Positions 24,085 through 34,410 of a stretch of DNA of 64,000 nucleotides are shown one piece after another. This DNA comes from Alphaproteobacteria bacterium (lineage in GTDB: Bacteria > Pseudomonadota > Alphaproteobacteria > CACIAM-22H2). Both the position numbers and the translations under genes were made by a program. The notes under the pieces are model-generated. The model made no database searches, was not told where the DNA came from, and saw only the letters and a program-made list of their open reading frames with translations. The stretch lies in assembly GCA_016793165.1 (NCBI GenBank), contig JAEULA010000028.1:1-64000 (forward strand), written 5' to 3'. Within the stretch, counting starts at the first letter, position 1; every line of letters begins with the position of its first letter.

Positions 24085-25069
24085 CGATCGCCTGGTGGGC
24101 GACGCAATCGCCCCGCACGACGCGCGCCGGGTGGCGCTGGCAGACGACCATGCCGTCGCGCTTGAAATGGCACGGCACCGGCGCGCGGCCGGGATCGTCG
24201 ACGAAATGGACGTGGCCGCAGAGATCGCCCGCCTTGACCCACTGGCCGAGATCCGTCGCCGGCTCGAACAGTCCGTGATCCGGCGCATGGACGTGGTAGT
24301 CGATGCCCGGGACGTTCATGTAGCGGGTCTTCGGCGCCGGCGCGGTCGGCATGTCGAGGATCCCCATGTGCTTGAGCAGGCGGCGCAGGCCGGCCTCGAC
24401 ATTGGCGAGCATCCGGCGGTTCACGCTGCCGCCGCCGCCGAACTCGCCGGCGATCTGCGGGATGCCGCGCTTGATCGCGGCCCCGGGCGAATAGCGGGGG
24501 TCGGCGTGCTTCCAGATGACGGAGTACTCGCAGCCGAAGGCCGTGAGCGCGTCGAGCGAGCGCTTGTTGAGCGCCGCGTCGGGACCCTCGTTGGTGCTGC
24601 CGAACGGCACGTAGGCGAGCGACGAGCCGCCGGAGTGCAGGTCGGCGAACATGTCGGCCATCGGGAAGACGACGCTGTCGATGTAATGCGCGATCTCCTG
24701 CGTGACGCCGCGCTCGGGATCGCCGGGGAAGGAGCGGTTGAGGTTGCCGTGGTCGATCGGCGACACGCGCGCGCCGTCCATGGCCGCAGGCAGGTTCGCC
24801 GCCGGCATCACGATCACGCGGCCCTGGATGCGCTCGGGCTGCAGCTCGCGGATGAGCTTGCACAGCGCGATCTGGCCCTCGTACTCGTCGCCGTGATTGC
24901 CCGCCATCAGGAACGCGGTCGGGCCGGAGCCGTTCTTCACCACCGCCATCGGGATCGCGATCATCCCGTAGGCCGAGCGCGTCACCGAATGCGGCAGGTT
25001 CACCCATCCGACCTGCTTGCCGGCCCTGTCGAAATCGATGTCGGTCCAGATGCGCGTGGTGCTCGTCAT
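24074..25069 (-). CDS. Succinylglutamate desuccinylase/aspartoacylase family (M14-like) hydrolase
   Basis: Zn-dependent hydrolase of 331 residues. Metal ligands are His and Glu of GNHGDEYEG (about 59-67) and His of DLHSGGSS (about 143); a catalytic Glu is likely in GEFGGGGS. This resembles the group containing N-acetyl-diaminobutyrate deacetylase (DoeB) of ectoine breakdown, but no other ectoine gene is nearby, so the acyl amino acid cleaved is open. The ATG at 25069 is preceded by GGGAGGG, better than an in-frame start 33 bases upstream. It overlaps the amidase start, and the pair is divergent from an EamA gene. Confidence 0.88.
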   Translation of the reverse strand: MTSTTRIWTDIDFDRAGKQVGWVNLPHSVTRSAYGMIAIPMAVVKNGSGPTAFLMAGNHGDEYEGQIALCKLIRELQPERIQGRVIVMPAANLPAAMDGARVSPIDHGNLNRSFPGDPERGVTQEIAHYIDSVVFPMADMFADLHSGGSSLAYVPFGSTNEGPDAALNKRSLDALTAFGCEYSVIWKHADPRYSPGAAIKRGIPQIAGEFGGGGSVNRRMLANVEAGLRRLLKHMGILDMPTAPAPKTRYMNVPGIDYHVHAPDHGLFEPATDLGQWVKAGDLCGHVHFVDDPGRAPVPCHFKRDGMVVCQRHPARVVRGDCVAHQAIDGV

Positions 25070-25161
25070 GGTTCCCTCCCCCGTTGCGACGCAGGCTATC
25101 ATTCAGTCCGACATGCGACGAGGCAAGCGAGGATGACGTCGGCGCCTCGAGAGGAAACCCG

Positions 25162-26073
25162 TTGAACCCCAGCGATCATCCGGCCCGCGGCATCCTGATC
25201 ATGATGGCCGCCCAGGCGATCTTCGGCGTCACCGACGCGCTGCAGAAGCTGCTGATGGAGACCGTGCCGCTGATGATCGTGGTGTGGAGCCGCTTCGCGA
25301 TCTTCCTGGTCATCCTCGGCCCGCTCGTCGTCCTGCGCCCGGCGCACCTCGCGCCGTCGCCCGAACGGCGTCTGCTGATCCTGCGCGGCTGCGCCTTCCT
25401 CGGCGCGACCTGCTTCATGGCCGGCGCGCTCGCCCGCCTGCCGCTGGCGACGGCGACCACGCTGATGTTCGTCGGTCCCTTCATCGTCACCGCGATGTCG
25501 GCGCTGCTCCTCAAGGAGCAGGTCGGCTGGCGGCGATGGTCGGCCATCGGCGTCGGATTCGCCGGCATGCTGATCGTGGTGCGGCCCGGCGGCGCCGACA
25601 GCGTCGGCTGGCCGGCGCTGCTGGTGCTCGGCTCGACCGTGTGCTGGTCGCTCGGGATCATCGCCACGCGCCGCGTCGGCGGCCGCGCCGACGCCATCAC
25701 CATGGTCGTCTGGCAGGCGCTGACCGGCTTCGTCCTCTCCGCACCGTTCGCGTATCTCACCTGGAAGACTCCGGACATGCGCGATGCCGGGTTGCTGCTG
25801 CTCAACGGCTCCCTCAATCTGTTCGGCCAGTGGCTCACCGTGCGCGCGCTCCAGCTGGCGCCGGTCTCGGCGGTTGCGCCGCTGACCTACACCGTGATCG
25901 TCTGGGCCACGATCCTGGGCTGGTCCATGTTCGGTGCGCTGCCCGACGCGTGGACCCTCGCCGGCGCCGCGGTGATCATCGCGAGCGGCCTCTACGTGTG
26001 GTGGCGCGAGCGCCAGCGTGCCGCCACGCGAAACGCCGCCGCGCCGGATGCACGGACGACTGGCAACCCATAG
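25162..26073 (+). CDS. EamA-family (DMT) transporter, copy 3
   Basis: Ten-helix membrane protein of 303 residues. It reads MMAAQAIFGVTDALQKLL in the first helix, LPLATATTLMFVGPFIVTAM at the end of the first half with LLLKEQVGWRRW, and SLNLFGQWLTVRALQLAPVS in the second half, close to the RhaT/S-adenosylmethionine-type branch of EamA carriers. The start is TTG at 25162 with AGAGGA six bases before it; no ATG lies between the open upstream frame and the first helix. It precedes the M81 hydrolase by 50 bases and may export an end product of the peptide breakdown island. Confidence 0.87.
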   Translation: MNPSDHPARGILIMMAAQAIFGVTDALQKLLMETVPLMIVVWSRFAIFLVILGPLVVLRPAHLAPSPERRLLILRGCAFLGATCFMAGALARLPLATATTLMFVGPFIVTAMSALLLKEQVGWRRWSAIGVGFAGMLIVVRPGGADSVGWPALLVLGSTVCWSLGIIATRRVGGRADAITMVVWQALTGFVLSAPFAYLTWKTPDMRDAGLLLLNGSLNLFGQWLTVRALQLAPVSAVAPLTYTVIVWATILGWSMFGALPDAWTLAGAAVIIASGLYVWWRERQRAATRNAAAPDARTTGNP

Positions 26074-26123
26074 CCCTGTCGCGCTCTAATGGGCCGCGTA
26101 CCGACGATCGAGGGGGACCTGGA

Positions 26124-27593
26124 ATGCGGCTTTTCGCGGCGACGCTCGCAACCGAGACCTACACGTTCTCGCCGATGGCGACGTGCCTGGACGATTACAA
26201 GCAGGGCGTGTTCCTGCGCCCGGGGGAGCATCCCGACGACACGCCGCTGATGTGCACGGCGCCGCTCTGGGTCGCCCGCAAGCGCGCCAAGGCCGAGGGC
26301 TTTACGCTGATCGAGGGCAGCTGCTTCGCAGCCAGCCCGTCGGGCACGACCACCCGCCGCGACTACGAGACGATGCGCGACGAGATCCTCGGCCAGTGCA
26401 AGGCGGCGATGCCGCTCGACGGCGTGCTGCTCGGGCTGCACGGCGCGATGGTCGCGCAGGGCTACGACGACGTCGAGGGCGACATCATCGAGCGCGTGCG
26501 CGCGATCGTCGGGCCGAAATGCGTGATCGGGGTCGAGCTCGACCCGCACTGCCACCTCACGCTCAAGCGCGTGAAGGGCTCCGACGTCGTCATCCTGTAC
26601 AAGGAGTTCCCGCACACCGACGTCGTCGACCGCGCCGAGGAGGTGCTCGACATCGTGCTCCGGACGATCCGCGGCAAGGTGAAGCCGGTGATGTCGGTCT
26701 ACGACTGCCGCCAGATCGGCAGCTACCCGACGACCGAGCCGATGATGCGCGCCTTCGTCGACCGCATGAAGGCGATGGAGGGCAAGGACGGCATCCTGTC
26801 GATCTCGATCGGCCACTGCTTCCCCTATGCCGACGTGGCCGAGCTCACCGGCCGCATCCTCGTCGTCACCGACGGCGACAAGGGGAAGGCGGACCGGCTC
26901 GCGACCGAGATCGGCCAGGAGTTCGTCTCCATGCGCGGCAAGACCGCGCCCGCCTACCACGACGTCGAGGGCGGCATCAGCGCCGCGATCGAGTTCAACG
27001 ACTCGCCGGTGGTGATGGCCGACCCCGCCGACAACGCCGGCGGCGGCGCGCCGTCCGACAACACGACGATCCTGCGCCGCCTGATCGAGCGCAAGGTCGA
27101 GAGCGCCTGCCTCGGCCCGATCTGGGATCCGATCGCCGTGCGGCTGTGCTTCGCCGCCGGGCTCGACGCCGAGTTCCCGCTGCGCTTCGGCGGCAAGATC
27201 TCGCCGAGCTCGGGTCAGCCGATCGACGCGACCGTCAAGGTGGTCGGGCTCAAGAAGGACTGCTGGCAGAGCTTCGGGCCGACCCAGGTCCCGCTCGGCG
27301 ACTGCGCCGCGATCCGGATCGGCGGCGTCGAGGTCGTGCTGATCACCAACCGCACCCAGGCGCTGGGGCTCGAGCTGTTCCGCAATGTGGGCATCGAGCC
27401 GACGCAGCGGAAGATCGTCGCCGTCAAGTCGACCAACCACTTCCGCGCGGCCTTCGGCCCGATCGCCAAGAAGGTCCTGTATATCGACTCCGATGGACCG
27501 CTCAGCCGCGACTATCGCAAGATCCCCTACACCAAGGTGCAGCGGCCGATCTGGCCGCTCGACCAGAACACCCAGCCCGGCCTGATCCTCTGA
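26124..27593 (+). CDS. M81-family metallopeptidase (MlrC-like)
   Basis: Protein of 489 residues of the family named after microcystinase C. The N-terminal domain carries the putative metal ligands: Glu in ATETYTFSP (about 11), Asp and His in ELDPHCHLT (about 140-146) and His in EFPHTDVVDRA (about 163). The C-terminal MlrC domain begins near AYHDVEGGIS and contains MADPADNAGGGAPSDNTT. Most genomes with such genes make no microcystin, so the substrate is probably another linear peptide or amide. The Dpp-type importer that follows (42 bases to the binding protein) suggests it hydrolyses the imported compound. SD-like AGGGGGACC precedes the ATG. Confidence 0.93.
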   Translation: MRLFAATLATETYTFSPMATCLDDYKQGVFLRPGEHPDDTPLMCTAPLWVARKRAKAEGFTLIEGSCFAASPSGTTTRRDYETMRDEILGQCKAAMPLDGVLLGLHGAMVAQGYDDVEGDIIERVRAIVGPKCVIGVELDPHCHLTLKRVKGSDVVILYKEFPHTDVVDRAEEVLDIVLRTIRGKVKPVMSVYDCRQIGSYPTTEPMMRAFVDRMKAMEGKDGILSISIGHCFPYADVAELTGRILVVTDGDKGKADRLATEIGQEFVSMRGKTAPAYHDVEGGISAAIEFNDSPVVMADPADNAGGGAPSDNTTILRRLIERKVESACLGPIWDPIAVRLCFAAGLDAEFPLRFGGKISPSSGQPIDATVKVVGLKKDCWQSFGPTQVPLGDCAAIRIGGVEVVLITNRTQALGLELFRNVGIEPTQRKIVAVKSTNHFRAAFGPIAKKVLYIDSDGPLSRDYRKIPYTKVQRPIWPLDQNTQPGLIL

Positions 27594-27634
27594 TCCGGCA
27601 CGGCCGTCCGACCAGTCCTTCGAGGGAGGTACAC

Positions 27635-29242
27635 ATGAAAACGACACGACGTTCAGTGCTCAAGACCACCGCCGGCCTCGCCGCAATCGCCGGCGCGCCG
27701 GCCATCGCGACCGGCCAGGCCCGTCGCGGGGAGCAGAAGACGGTGCGCGCCGTTATGCACGGCGACATCCCGACCTTCGACCCGATCTGGACCACCGCGA
27801 ACATGTCCGCCTATCACGGCGGCATGGTCTACGACACGCTGTTCGGCATCGACGAGAACTACAACGTCAAGCCCCAGATGGTCGGCAAGTACGACGTTTC
27901 GCAGGACCAGCTGACCTACACGATGGAGCTGCGCGACGGCCTGAAGTGGACCGACGGCACGGCGGTGACCGCGAAGGACTGCGTCGCCTCGCTGAAGCGA
28001 TGGATGGCGCGCGACGGCGCCGGCCAGCTGATCCAGCAGCGCATGGCGAGCCTCGACGCGAAGAACGAGAAGACCATCGAGCTCAAGATGAAGGAGCGCT
28101 GGGGCCTCGTCCTCGACTCCATGGCCAAGACCTCGACGCCCGTCTGCTTCATGATGCGCGAGAAGGAGGCCCTCACCGACCCGATGCAGAAGATCGACAC
28201 GGTGGTCGGCTCCGGCCCGTTCATCCTGAACATGAACGAGACCCGACCGGGTTCGCAGTACGTCTACGACAAGAACCCGAACTACGTGCCGCGCAGCGAA
28301 GCCGCCTCGGGCATCGCCGGCGGCAAGGTCGTCAAGCTCGACCGCGTGATCTTCCAGGTCATGCCGGACTCGCAGACCGCCGTCGCGGCGCTGCAGGCGG
28401 GCGAGATCGACTTCCTCGAGCTCGCGCCGATCGACCTGATCCCGCAGCTTGCGTCGGACAAGAACATCCAGCTGACGATGCTCAACACGGTCGGCCAGGT
28501 CGGCTGGATCCGGCTCAACTTCCTGCACCCGCCCTTCAACCACCCGAAGGCGCGGCTGGCGATGCTCCACATCGTCAACCAGGAGAACCACATGAAGGCG
28601 ACGTTCGCGGATCCGAAGTACTACCGGACCTGCGCCTCGTACTTCACCTGCGGCACGCCGCTCGAGAACAACGCCAACACCGGCTGGTTCAACGGCGGCA
28701 AGCCCGACTACGCCAAGGCGAAGGCGCTGTTCGCCGAGGCCGGCTACAAGGGCGAGGAGGTCACGCTGCTGCAGGCGACCAACATCGACTACATGCGCAA
28801 CTCGGCCGACATCCTGGCGCAGGAGCTGCGGCAGGCCGGCGTCAACGTGAAGGTGATCCCGATGGACTGGTCGGGCGTCGTCACGCGCCGTGCGGTGAAG
28901 TCGGCGCCCGCCGACGGCGGCTGGAACATCTTCCTCACCTCGGCGGGCGGACCGGCGGTCGGCAACCCGATCGCGCTCGCGGGCCACGCCTCGACCGGCG
29001 AGAAGGGCTGGTTCGGCTGGCCGAGCGACGAGAAGAACGAGGTGCTGCGCAACCAGTGGGCGCTCGCCACCAGCATGGACGAGCGCAAGAAGATCGCCAC
29101 CGAGATCCAGGCCAACGCCTGGAACTATGTGCCGCACCTCTATTTCGGCCAGTGGACCCAGCCGGCGGCGCATCGCACCAACATCAAGAACATGCTGCCG
29201 ATGGCCGAGATGGTCCCCTTCTGGAACACCGAGAAGGTCTGA
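27635..29242 (+). CDS. ABC transporter substrate-binding protein, family 5 (Dpp/Opp type)
   Basis: Periplasmic receptor of 535 residues, normal for DppA/OppA relatives. The signal peptide has a Tat-like TTRRSVLKTTAGL and a likely cleavage after IATGQA. The mature part shows the family opening (HGDIPTFDPIWTT), YTMELRDGLKWTDGTAVTAKD and the later PFNHPKARLAMLHIVNQE block. GAGGGAGG lies eight bases before the ATG. It binds a short peptide or related nitrogenous compound for the permeases and ATPases encoded next. A perfect 12-pair stem-loop follows at 29275-29304, before the permease genes. Confidence 0.95.
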   Translation: MKTTRRSVLKTTAGLAAIAGAPAIATGQARRGEQKTVRAVMHGDIPTFDPIWTTANMSAYHGGMVYDTLFGIDENYNVKPQMVGKYDVSQDQLTYTMELRDGLKWTDGTAVTAKDCVASLKRWMARDGAGQLIQQRMASLDAKNEKTIELKMKERWGLVLDSMAKTSTPVCFMMREKEALTDPMQKIDTVVGSGPFILNMNETRPGSQYVYDKNPNYVPRSEAASGIAGGKVVKLDRVIFQVMPDSQTAVAALQAGEIDFLELAPIDLIPQLASDKNIQLTMLNTVGQVGWIRLNFLHPPFNHPKARLAMLHIVNQENHMKATFADPKYYRTCASYFTCGTPLENNANTGWFNGGKPDYAKAKALFAEAGYKGEEVTLLQATNIDYMRNSADILAQELRQAGVNVKVIPMDWSGVVTRRAVKSAPADGGWNIFLTSAGGPAVGNPIALAGHASTGEKGWFGWPSDEKNEVLRNQWALATSMDERKKIATEIQANAWNYVPHLYFGQWTQPAAHRTNIKNMLPMAEMVPFWNTEKV

Positions 29243-29274
29243 GCACGGGAAGCGCCGACCCGGCACGCGCGCAA

Positions 29275-29304
29275 GCGCCCGTCCCCGCGACCGGGGACGG
29301 GCGC
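29275..29304 (+). promoter_or_regulatory. Perfect 12-pair stem-loop after the Dpp-type receptor gene
   Basis: GCGCCCGTCCCC (29275-29286), loop GCGACC, GGGGACGGGCGC (29293-29304) pair without mismatch. It lies in the 133-base gap between receptor and first permease; no T-run follows. It probably protects the receptor message or attenuates the downstream genes. Confidence 0.65.
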
Positions 29305-29375
29305 GGTGCCCCGCCGCCTCTCGGGGCGAGGCACCCGGCGCGACGGCCGGGTCGGCGGCCTTCGGGTCCCGCGAC

Positions 29376-30317
29376 ATGATCGCCTACATCGTCCGACGCC
29401 TGATCTCGACCGTCCCCGTCATGTTCATCGTGGCGGTCTGCGTGTTCCTGTTGCTGCACCTCGCCCCCGGCGATCCCGCGGCGATCATGGCGGGGGACAA
29501 CGCCACGCCCCAGAACATCGCCCAGATCCGCCAGAAGCTCGGGCTCGACGAGCCGCTGTGGCGGCAGTTCATGGTCTGGATGACCAGCCTCGCGCGCGGC
29601 GATCTCGGGGAGTCGATGTTCTGGCGCACCTCCGTCTCCGAGCTCATCGGACAGCGCGCCGAGCCGACGATCTCGCTCGCCCTGACCACGATCACCTTCG
29701 CGGTCGTGATCGCCCTCACGCTGGGCGTCATCGCCGCGTGGAAGGCCGGCTCCGCCGTCGACCGCTTCGTGATGGGGTTCGCGGTGATGGGCTTCTCGGT
29801 ACCGGTCTTCGTGGTCGGCTACTTGCTGATCTACTGCTTCTCGATCTGGCTCGCCTGGCTGCCGGTCCAGGGCTACACGCCGATCGAGGAGGGCGTCGGG
29901 CCGTGGCTGCGCAATCTCGTGCTGCCCTCGGTCACACTCGGCCTCGCCTATGTCGCGCTGATCGCGCGCATCACCCGCGCCACGATGCTCGACGTCCTCG
30001 CCGAGGACTACATGCGCACCGCCCGGGCCAAGGGCGTGGCGACGCGGCCGATGCTGCTCAAGCATGCGCTCAAGAACGCGGCCGTGCCGATCGTCACCGT
30101 CGTCGGGATCGGCGTGGCGCTGCTGATCGGCGGCGTGGTCATCACCGAGACCGTGTTCAACATCTCGGGAATCGGCCGCCTCGTCGTCGACGCGATCCAG
30201 CGCCGCGACTACCCGATCATCCAGGGCGTGATCATGCTGTTCTCCGGCATCTACGTCGTGGTGAACCTGCTGGTCGACCTCTCGTACACCTTCTTCGACC
30301 CCCGGATCCGCTACTGA
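29376..30317 (+). CDS. ABC transporter permease, DppB-like
   Basis: Permease of 313 residues with six helices. The start [19 protein letters not shown], the [12 protein letters not shown] loop and [17 protein letters not shown] are hallmarks of DppB/OppB. The EAA loop is [19 protein letters not shown]. It pairs with the DppC-like permease, which starts 1 base after its stop. The compound imported is unknown; M81, amidase and aminotransferase neighbours suggest a peptide-like substrate. Confidence 0.95.
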   Translation: MIAYIVRRLISTVPVMFIVAVCVFLLLHLAPGDPAAIMAGDNATPQNIAQIRQKLGLDEPLWRQFMVWMTSLARGDLGESMFWRTSVSELIGQRAEPTISLALTTITFAVVIALTLGVIAAWKAGSAVDRFVMGFAVMGFSVPVFVVGYLLIYCFSIWLAWLPVQGYTPIEEGVGPWLRNLVLPSVTLGLAYVALIARITRATMLDVLAEDYMRTARAKGVATRPMLLKHALKNAAVPIVTVVGIGVALLIGGVVITETVFNISGIGRLVVDAIQRRDYPIIQGVIMLFSGIYVVVNLLVDLSYTFFDPRIRY

Positions 30318-30318
30318 C

Positions 30319-31191
30319 ATGGCGACCACGCTCGACAGCCGCCCGACGACCGGACAGCCCCGCGGCGCCTTCGCCGTCTTCGCGCGGCGCAATCCCACGA
30401 TCGTGCTGGGCGCCGCGCTGCTCGCGCTCATGGCCGTCGTCGCCGTCGCGGCGCCGTGGATCGCCGGCGACCCGCTGTTCCAGGCGCCGGTCAACCGACT
30501 CAAGGCGCCGAGCGCGCAGCACTGGTTCGGCACCGACCATCTCGGCCGCGACGTCTACTCGCGCGCAGTCTTCGGCTCGCGCATCTCGCTGGTCGTCGGC
30601 ATCACCGTCGCCACGATCTCGATCCTGATCGGCCTCGTGATCGGCCTCGCCGCCGGCTATTTCCGCCGCGTCGACGGCATCGTGATGCGCTTCATGGACG
30701 GGCTCATGGCGATCCCCGGCATCCTGCTCGCGATCGCGATGGTGGCGCTCACCGGTGCCAGCATCGTCACCGTGATCGTCGCGATCGTCATCCCCGAGAT
30801 CCCGCGCGTCGTGCGGCTGGTGCGCGCCGTCGTGCTGTCGGCCCGCGAGCAGCCCTATGTCGACGCCGCGGTCTCGGGCGGCAGCCGGTCGGTCAAGATC
30901 ATCCACCGGCACATCCTGCCCAATACCTTCGCGCCGCTGATCGTGCAGGCGACCTACATCTGCGCCTCGGCGATCCTGGTCGAGGCGGCGCTGTCCTTCC
31001 TCGGCGCCGGCATCCCCCCGCAGACCCCGACCTGGGGCAACATGATCGCGCAGAGCCGCATCAACCTTCGCGCCGCGCCCTGGACCATCTTCTTTCCGGG
31101 CGCCGGCCTTGCCATCGTCGTGCTCGCCGTGAACCTGCTCGGCGACGGCCTGCGCGACCGCCTCGACCCGCGCATCGCGCGACGGATGTGA
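30319..31191 (+). CDS. ABC transporter permease, DppC-like
   Basis: Permease of 290 residues of the DppC/OppC group. After a cytoplasmic N-terminus and first helix comes the family's [20 protein letters not shown] motif; the EAA loop is [20 protein letters not shown], and the end reads [11 protein letters not shown]. It forms the channel together with the DppB-like protein. Both ATPase genes follow, the first 4 bases downstream, so the operon is complete. Confidence 0.95.
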   Translation: MATTLDSRPTTGQPRGAFAVFARRNPTIVLGAALLALMAVVAVAAPWIAGDPLFQAPVNRLKAPSAQHWFGTDHLGRDVYSRAVFGSRISLVVGITVATISILIGLVIGLAAGYFRRVDGIVMRFMDGLMAIPGILLAIAMVALTGASIVTVIVAIVIPEIPRVVRLVRAVVLSAREQPYVDAAVSGGSRSVKIIHRHILPNTFAPLIVQATYICASAILVEAALSFLGAGIPPQTPTWGNMIAQSRINLRAAPWTIFFPGAGLAIVVLAVNLLGDGLRDRLDPRIARRM

Positions 31192-31195
31192 CGCC

Positions 31196-32215
31196 ATGAC
31201 GACGAAATCCGCCTCCCCGCCCGCATCCCCGCCGCCGCCCGTGCTGCAGGTCAGCGACCTGCGCACGCACTTCTTCACCCAGGACGGCGTGACGCGCGCG
31301 GTCGACGGCGTCTCCTTCGAGGTCAAGGCCGGCGAGACCCTGGGCATCGTCGGCGAATCGGGCTGCGGCAAGAGCGTCACGGCGCTGTCGATCCTGCGCC
31401 TGCTGCCGCCGCGCCTGGGCCGCACCGTCGGCGGCTCGATCAGGTTCGAGGGGCGCGAACTGCTCGAGCTCGACGAGAGCGAGATGCGCGCCATCCGCGG
31501 CAACAGCGTCGCGATGATCTTCCAGGAGCCGATGACGAGCCTCAATCCTGTGCTCACGATCGGCGACCAGATCGCCGAGGCCGTGGTCATCCACCAGAGG
31601 AAGAGCCGCAGCGAGGCGATGGCGCGCGCCGTCGAGATGCTGCGCCTGGTGAAGATCCCGGACCCCGAGCGCCGCGTGCAGGACTATCCGCACCAGTTCT
31701 CCGGCGGCATGCGCCAGCGCGCCATGATCGCCATGGCGCTGTCGTGCAACCCCAAGCTCCTGATCGCCGACGAGCCGACGACGGCGCTCGACGTCACGAT
31801 CCAGGCCCAGATCCTCAAGCTGATGGTCGAGTTGAAGAGCGAGATCGGCGCCGCGATCATGCTGATCACCCACGACCTCGGCGTCGTCGCCGAGACCTGC
31901 CAGCGCGTCATCGTCATGTATGCCGGCCGGGTCGTCGAGGAGGCGGACATCTACGAGCTGTTCGACCGTCCCCTGCATCCCTACACGCGCGGCCTGATGG
32001 CTTCCATCCCGCGCCTCAAGAAGGCCGGCGCGCGGCGCCTCTCCGAGATCCCGGGCATCGTGCCCAACCTGCGCGAGCCGATCGCCGGCTGCGCCTTCGC
32101 TCCGCGCTGCCCGATCGCCACCGAGCGCTGCCGGCGCGAGGCGCCGACGCTGGAGTCGCACGGCAGCGGGCACAAGGCCGCGTGCTGGGAAGCGGGAAAG
32201 GCGGACGCCCGATGA
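31196..32215 (+). CDS. ABC transporter ATP-binding protein, DppD-like
   Basis: ATPase of 339 residues. Walker A is [10 protein letters not shown] (about residue 56), the Q-loop [12 protein letters not shown], the signature [11 protein letters not shown], Walker [13 protein letters not shown] and the switch His in ITHDLG. The C-terminal oligopeptide-transporter extension has the GCAFAPRCP Cys pattern that in DppD holds an iron-sulfur cluster; four Cys are present here (CAF, CP, CRR, CW). A Pro-rich N-terminus (PPASPPPP) precedes the domain. The next ATPase overlaps it by 4 bases. Confidence 0.95.
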   Translation: MTTKSASPPASPPPPVLQVSDLRTHFFTQDGVTRAVDGVSFEVKAGETLGIVGESGCGKSVTALSILRLLPPRLGRTVGGSIRFEGRELLELDESEMRAIRGNSVAMIFQEPMTSLNPVLTIGDQIAEAVVIHQRKSRSEAMARAVEMLRLVKIPDPERRVQDYPHQFSGGMRQRAMIAMALSCNPKLLIADEPTTALDVTIQAQILKLMVELKSEIGAAIMLITHDLGVVAETCQRVIVMYAGRVVEEADIYELFDRPLHPYTRGLMASIPRLKKAGARRLSEIPGIVPNLREPIAGCAFAPRCPIATERCRREAPTLESHGSGHKAACWEAGKADAR

Positions 32216-33186
32216 GCACGTCAACGCAGCAGGTCCTCGAGGTCCAGGATCTCGTCAAGCACTTCCCCGTGCTGCGCGGCGTCCTGCGCCGCGCGGTCGC
32301 GCACGTGAAGGCGGTGGACGGCGTCAGCTTCGCGATCAAGCCGGGCGAGACGCTCTGCCTCGTCGGCGAGTCCGGCTGCGGCAAGTCGACGGTCGCGCGC
32401 CTCATCCTGCGCCTGATCGAGCCGACCTCCGGCACGATCCGGCTGGGCGGCGTCGACGTCACCAAGCTCACCGAGGCGGAGATGCGTCCGCATCGCCGCC
32501 AGGCGCAGATGGTCTTCCAGGATCCCTACGCCTCGCTCAATCCGCGCCTGACCGCGGGCTCGATCATCGCCGAGCCGCTCGAGAACTACGGCGAGATGGA
32601 CGGGAACCAGCGCAAGGAGCGCGTGCGCAGCCTCCTCGAGCGCGTCGGCCTGCGCGCCGACGCGATGCAGCGCTACCCCTTCGAGTTCTCCGGCGGCCAG
32701 CGCCAGCGCCTGGGCATCGCGCGCGCGCTGGCGCTGCAGCCCAAGCTCATTGTCGCCGACGAGCCGGTCTCCGCGCTGGACGTCTCGGTCCAGGCCCAGG
32801 TGCTGAACCTGCTGATGGACCTGCAGGAGGAGTTCGGCCTCTCCTACCTGTTCGTCTCCCACGACCTGGGCGTCGTCGAGCATATCGGCCATCGCATCGC
32901 CGTGATGTATCTCGGCAAGATCGTCGAGCTCGCCGACAAGGCGACGATGTTCGCGAGCCCGCAGCATCCCTATGCGCAAGCCCTGATCCAGGCGGCTCCC
33001 GTGCCCAATCCGCGCGCGCGGCGCGACCGGCTGGTGATCGAGGGCGACGTGCCCTCGCCGCTCAACCCGCCGCCGGGCTGCCGCTTCCACACCCGCTGCC
33101 CCTTCGCCGTCGACCGGTGCCGCAGCGAGGAGCCGCAGCTCAAGCCCGCCGCGACCGGGCAGCTCGTCGCCTGCCACCTGCGCTGA
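32212..33186 (+). CDS. ABC transporter ATP-binding protein, DppF-like
   Basis: ATPase of 324 residues and partner of the DppD-like protein. Walker A is [14 protein letters not shown]-loop [12 protein letters not shown], signature [11 protein letters not shown], Walker [13 protein letters not shown], switch His in VSHDLG. The C-terminal region again carries the Cys pattern ([15 protein letters not shown]). The ATG at 32212 overlaps the preceding stop by 4 bases. It completes a five-gene importer (receptor, two permeases, two ATPases), with a PLP enzyme starting 14 bases later. Confidence 0.95.
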   Translation: MSTSTQQVLEVQDLVKHFPVLRGVLRRAVAHVKAVDGVSFAIKPGETLCLVGESGCGKSTVARLILRLIEPTSGTIRLGGVDVTKLTEAEMRPHRRQAQMVFQDPYASLNPRLTAGSIIAEPLENYGEMDGNQRKERVRSLLERVGLRADAMQRYPFEFSGGQRQRLGIARALALQPKLIVADEPVSALDVSVQAQVLNLLMDLQEEFGLSYLFVSHDLGVVEHIGHRIAVMYLGKIVELADKATMFASPQHPYAQALIQAAPVPNPRARRDRLVIEGDVPSPLNPPPGCRFHTRCPFAVDRCRSEEPQLKPAATGQLVACHLR

Positions 33187-33200
33187 CCGACCGTCCCGCC

Positions 33201-34361
33201 GTGCCCGCCGTCAATCCGCTGCTCGCGCGCACCGACGCGCCACCGATCCCGGAGGCCCGCGCCTGGACGCGGCGCTATGGCGGCGGCTTCGGGCCCCTCG
33301 TCGATCTTTCCCAGGCCGCACCCGGGACGGCGCCGCCCGACGCGCTGCTCGCCAAGCTCGGCGAGGCGGCGGCGACCGCCGCGGCGGCGCGCTACGGCGA
33401 CATTGCCGGCGATGCCGCCCTGCGCGAGGCGATCGCGCGCGAGACCGCGCGGCGCTACGGCGGGACGATCGGCGCCGACGACGTCGCGATCACCGCGGGC
33501 TGCAACCAGGCCTTCTTCGTCGCCGCGCTGACGGTGGCCAAGGCCGGCGACGCGATCCTCGTGCCGACGCCGTGGTACTTCAATCATCAGACGACGCTGG
33601 AGATCCTCGGCATCGAGCCGCGGCCGCTGCCCTGCCCCGCCGCGACCGGCTTCATCCCGGACGTCGAGGCGGCCGCGCGCCTCTGCGACGCGCGCGTCAA
33701 GGCGATCGCCCTGGTGACGCCGAACAATCCGACCGGCGCCATCTATCCGCAGGAGGTGATCGCGCGCTTCGCCGAGCTCTGCCGCGCGCGCGGCATCTGG
33801 CTGATCCTCGACGAGACCTATTGCGACTTTCTGCCCGCGGCCGAGCAGCGCCCGCACGCGCTGTTCGGCGATCCCGCCTGGCGCGATACCGTCATCCGCC
33901 TCTACAGCTTCTCCAAGGCCTACGCCGTGCCGGGCCATCGCGTCGGCGCGATGATCGCCGACGGCCGCGTCGTCGCCGAGATCGCCAAGGTCCTCGACAA
34001 CCTGCAGATCTGCGCGCCACGCGCGGCGCAGATCGCGCTGGCCTGGGGCGTCGACGCGCTGGGCGCATGGCGCGAGCAGGGCCGCGCGGAGATCGTCGAG
34101 CGCGGTGCCGCCTTCCGCCGCATGCTCAACCAGGTGCCCGGCTGGCGCGTCGATTCGGCCGGCGCCTACTTCGCCTATGTCCGCCATCCCTTCGCCGGCG
34201 AGAAGGCGCAGCGCGTCGCCGAGCGCCTCGCCACCGAGCGCGGCGTGCTGTGCCTGCCGGGCAGCTTCTTCGGCCCGGACCAGGAGGCGCATCTGCGCAT
34301 CGCCATCGCGAACGTCGCGCGCGACACGATCGCCGGCCTCGCGCCGCGCTTCGCCTTCTGA
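33201..34361 (+). CDS. Pyridoxal-phosphate aminotransferase, class I/II
   Basis: Fold-type I PLP enzyme of 386 residues. The cofactor Lys is in YSFSKAYAVPGHRVG (about residue 238). The PNNPTGAIYP loop, the DETYCDFLP Asp region and the C-terminal Arg in HLRIAIANV are the standard class I/II positions for phosphate and carboxylate binding. It would transfer the amino group of an amino acid released from the imported compound. The start is GTG at 33201, 14 bases after the DppF-like stop, and leads directly into the NPLLART opening; a CTG 18 bases earlier is the only alternative. Confidence 0.9.
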   Translation: MPAVNPLLARTDAPPIPEARAWTRRYGGGFGPLVDLSQAAPGTAPPDALLAKLGEAAATAAAARYGDIAGDAALREAIARETARRYGGTIGADDVAITAGCNQAFFVAALTVAKAGDAILVPTPWYFNHQTTLEILGIEPRPLPCPAATGFIPDVEAAARLCDARVKAIALVTPNNPTGAIYPQEVIARFAELCRARGIWLILDETYCDFLPAAEQRPHALFGDPAWRDTVIRLYSFSKAYAVPGHRVGAMIADGRVVAEIAKVLDNLQICAPRAAQIALAWGVDALGAWREQGRAEIVERGAAFRRMLNQVPGWRVDSAGAYFAYVRHPFAGEKAQRVAERLATERGVLCLPGSFFGPDQEAHLRIAIANVARDTIAGLAPRFAF

Positions 34362-34367
34362 TCCAGC

Positions 34368-34390
34368 GGCCCGCCGCGCGGCGGCGGGCC
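34368..34390 (+). terminator. Perfect 10-pair hairpin between two PLP-enzyme genes
   Basis: GGCCCGCCGC (34368-34377), loop GCG, GCGGCGGGCC (34381-34390). It begins 6 bases after the aminotransferase stop and ends 20 bases before the next ATG. No T-run follows, so read-through to the next gene is likely. Confidence 0.5.
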
Positions 34391-34410
34391 CGAGCCCGAC
34401 GGGGACCCCA

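Noticed and set aside
24074..25069. Assignment of the aspartoacylase-like gene to ectoine degradation
   Set aside because: No other ectoine gene (hydrolase, aminotransferase DoeD, regulator) is visible around it.
26124..27593. A microcystin-degradation cluster
   Set aside because: Only the MlrC-like gene is present; MlrA, MlrB and MlrD are not seen, and M81 proteins are widespread without them.
26183..27600. Long plus-strand frame ahead of the Dpp-type receptor gene
   Set aside because: It is an alternative frame of the M81 gene, with Arg-rich, low-complexity sequence and no ribosome site.
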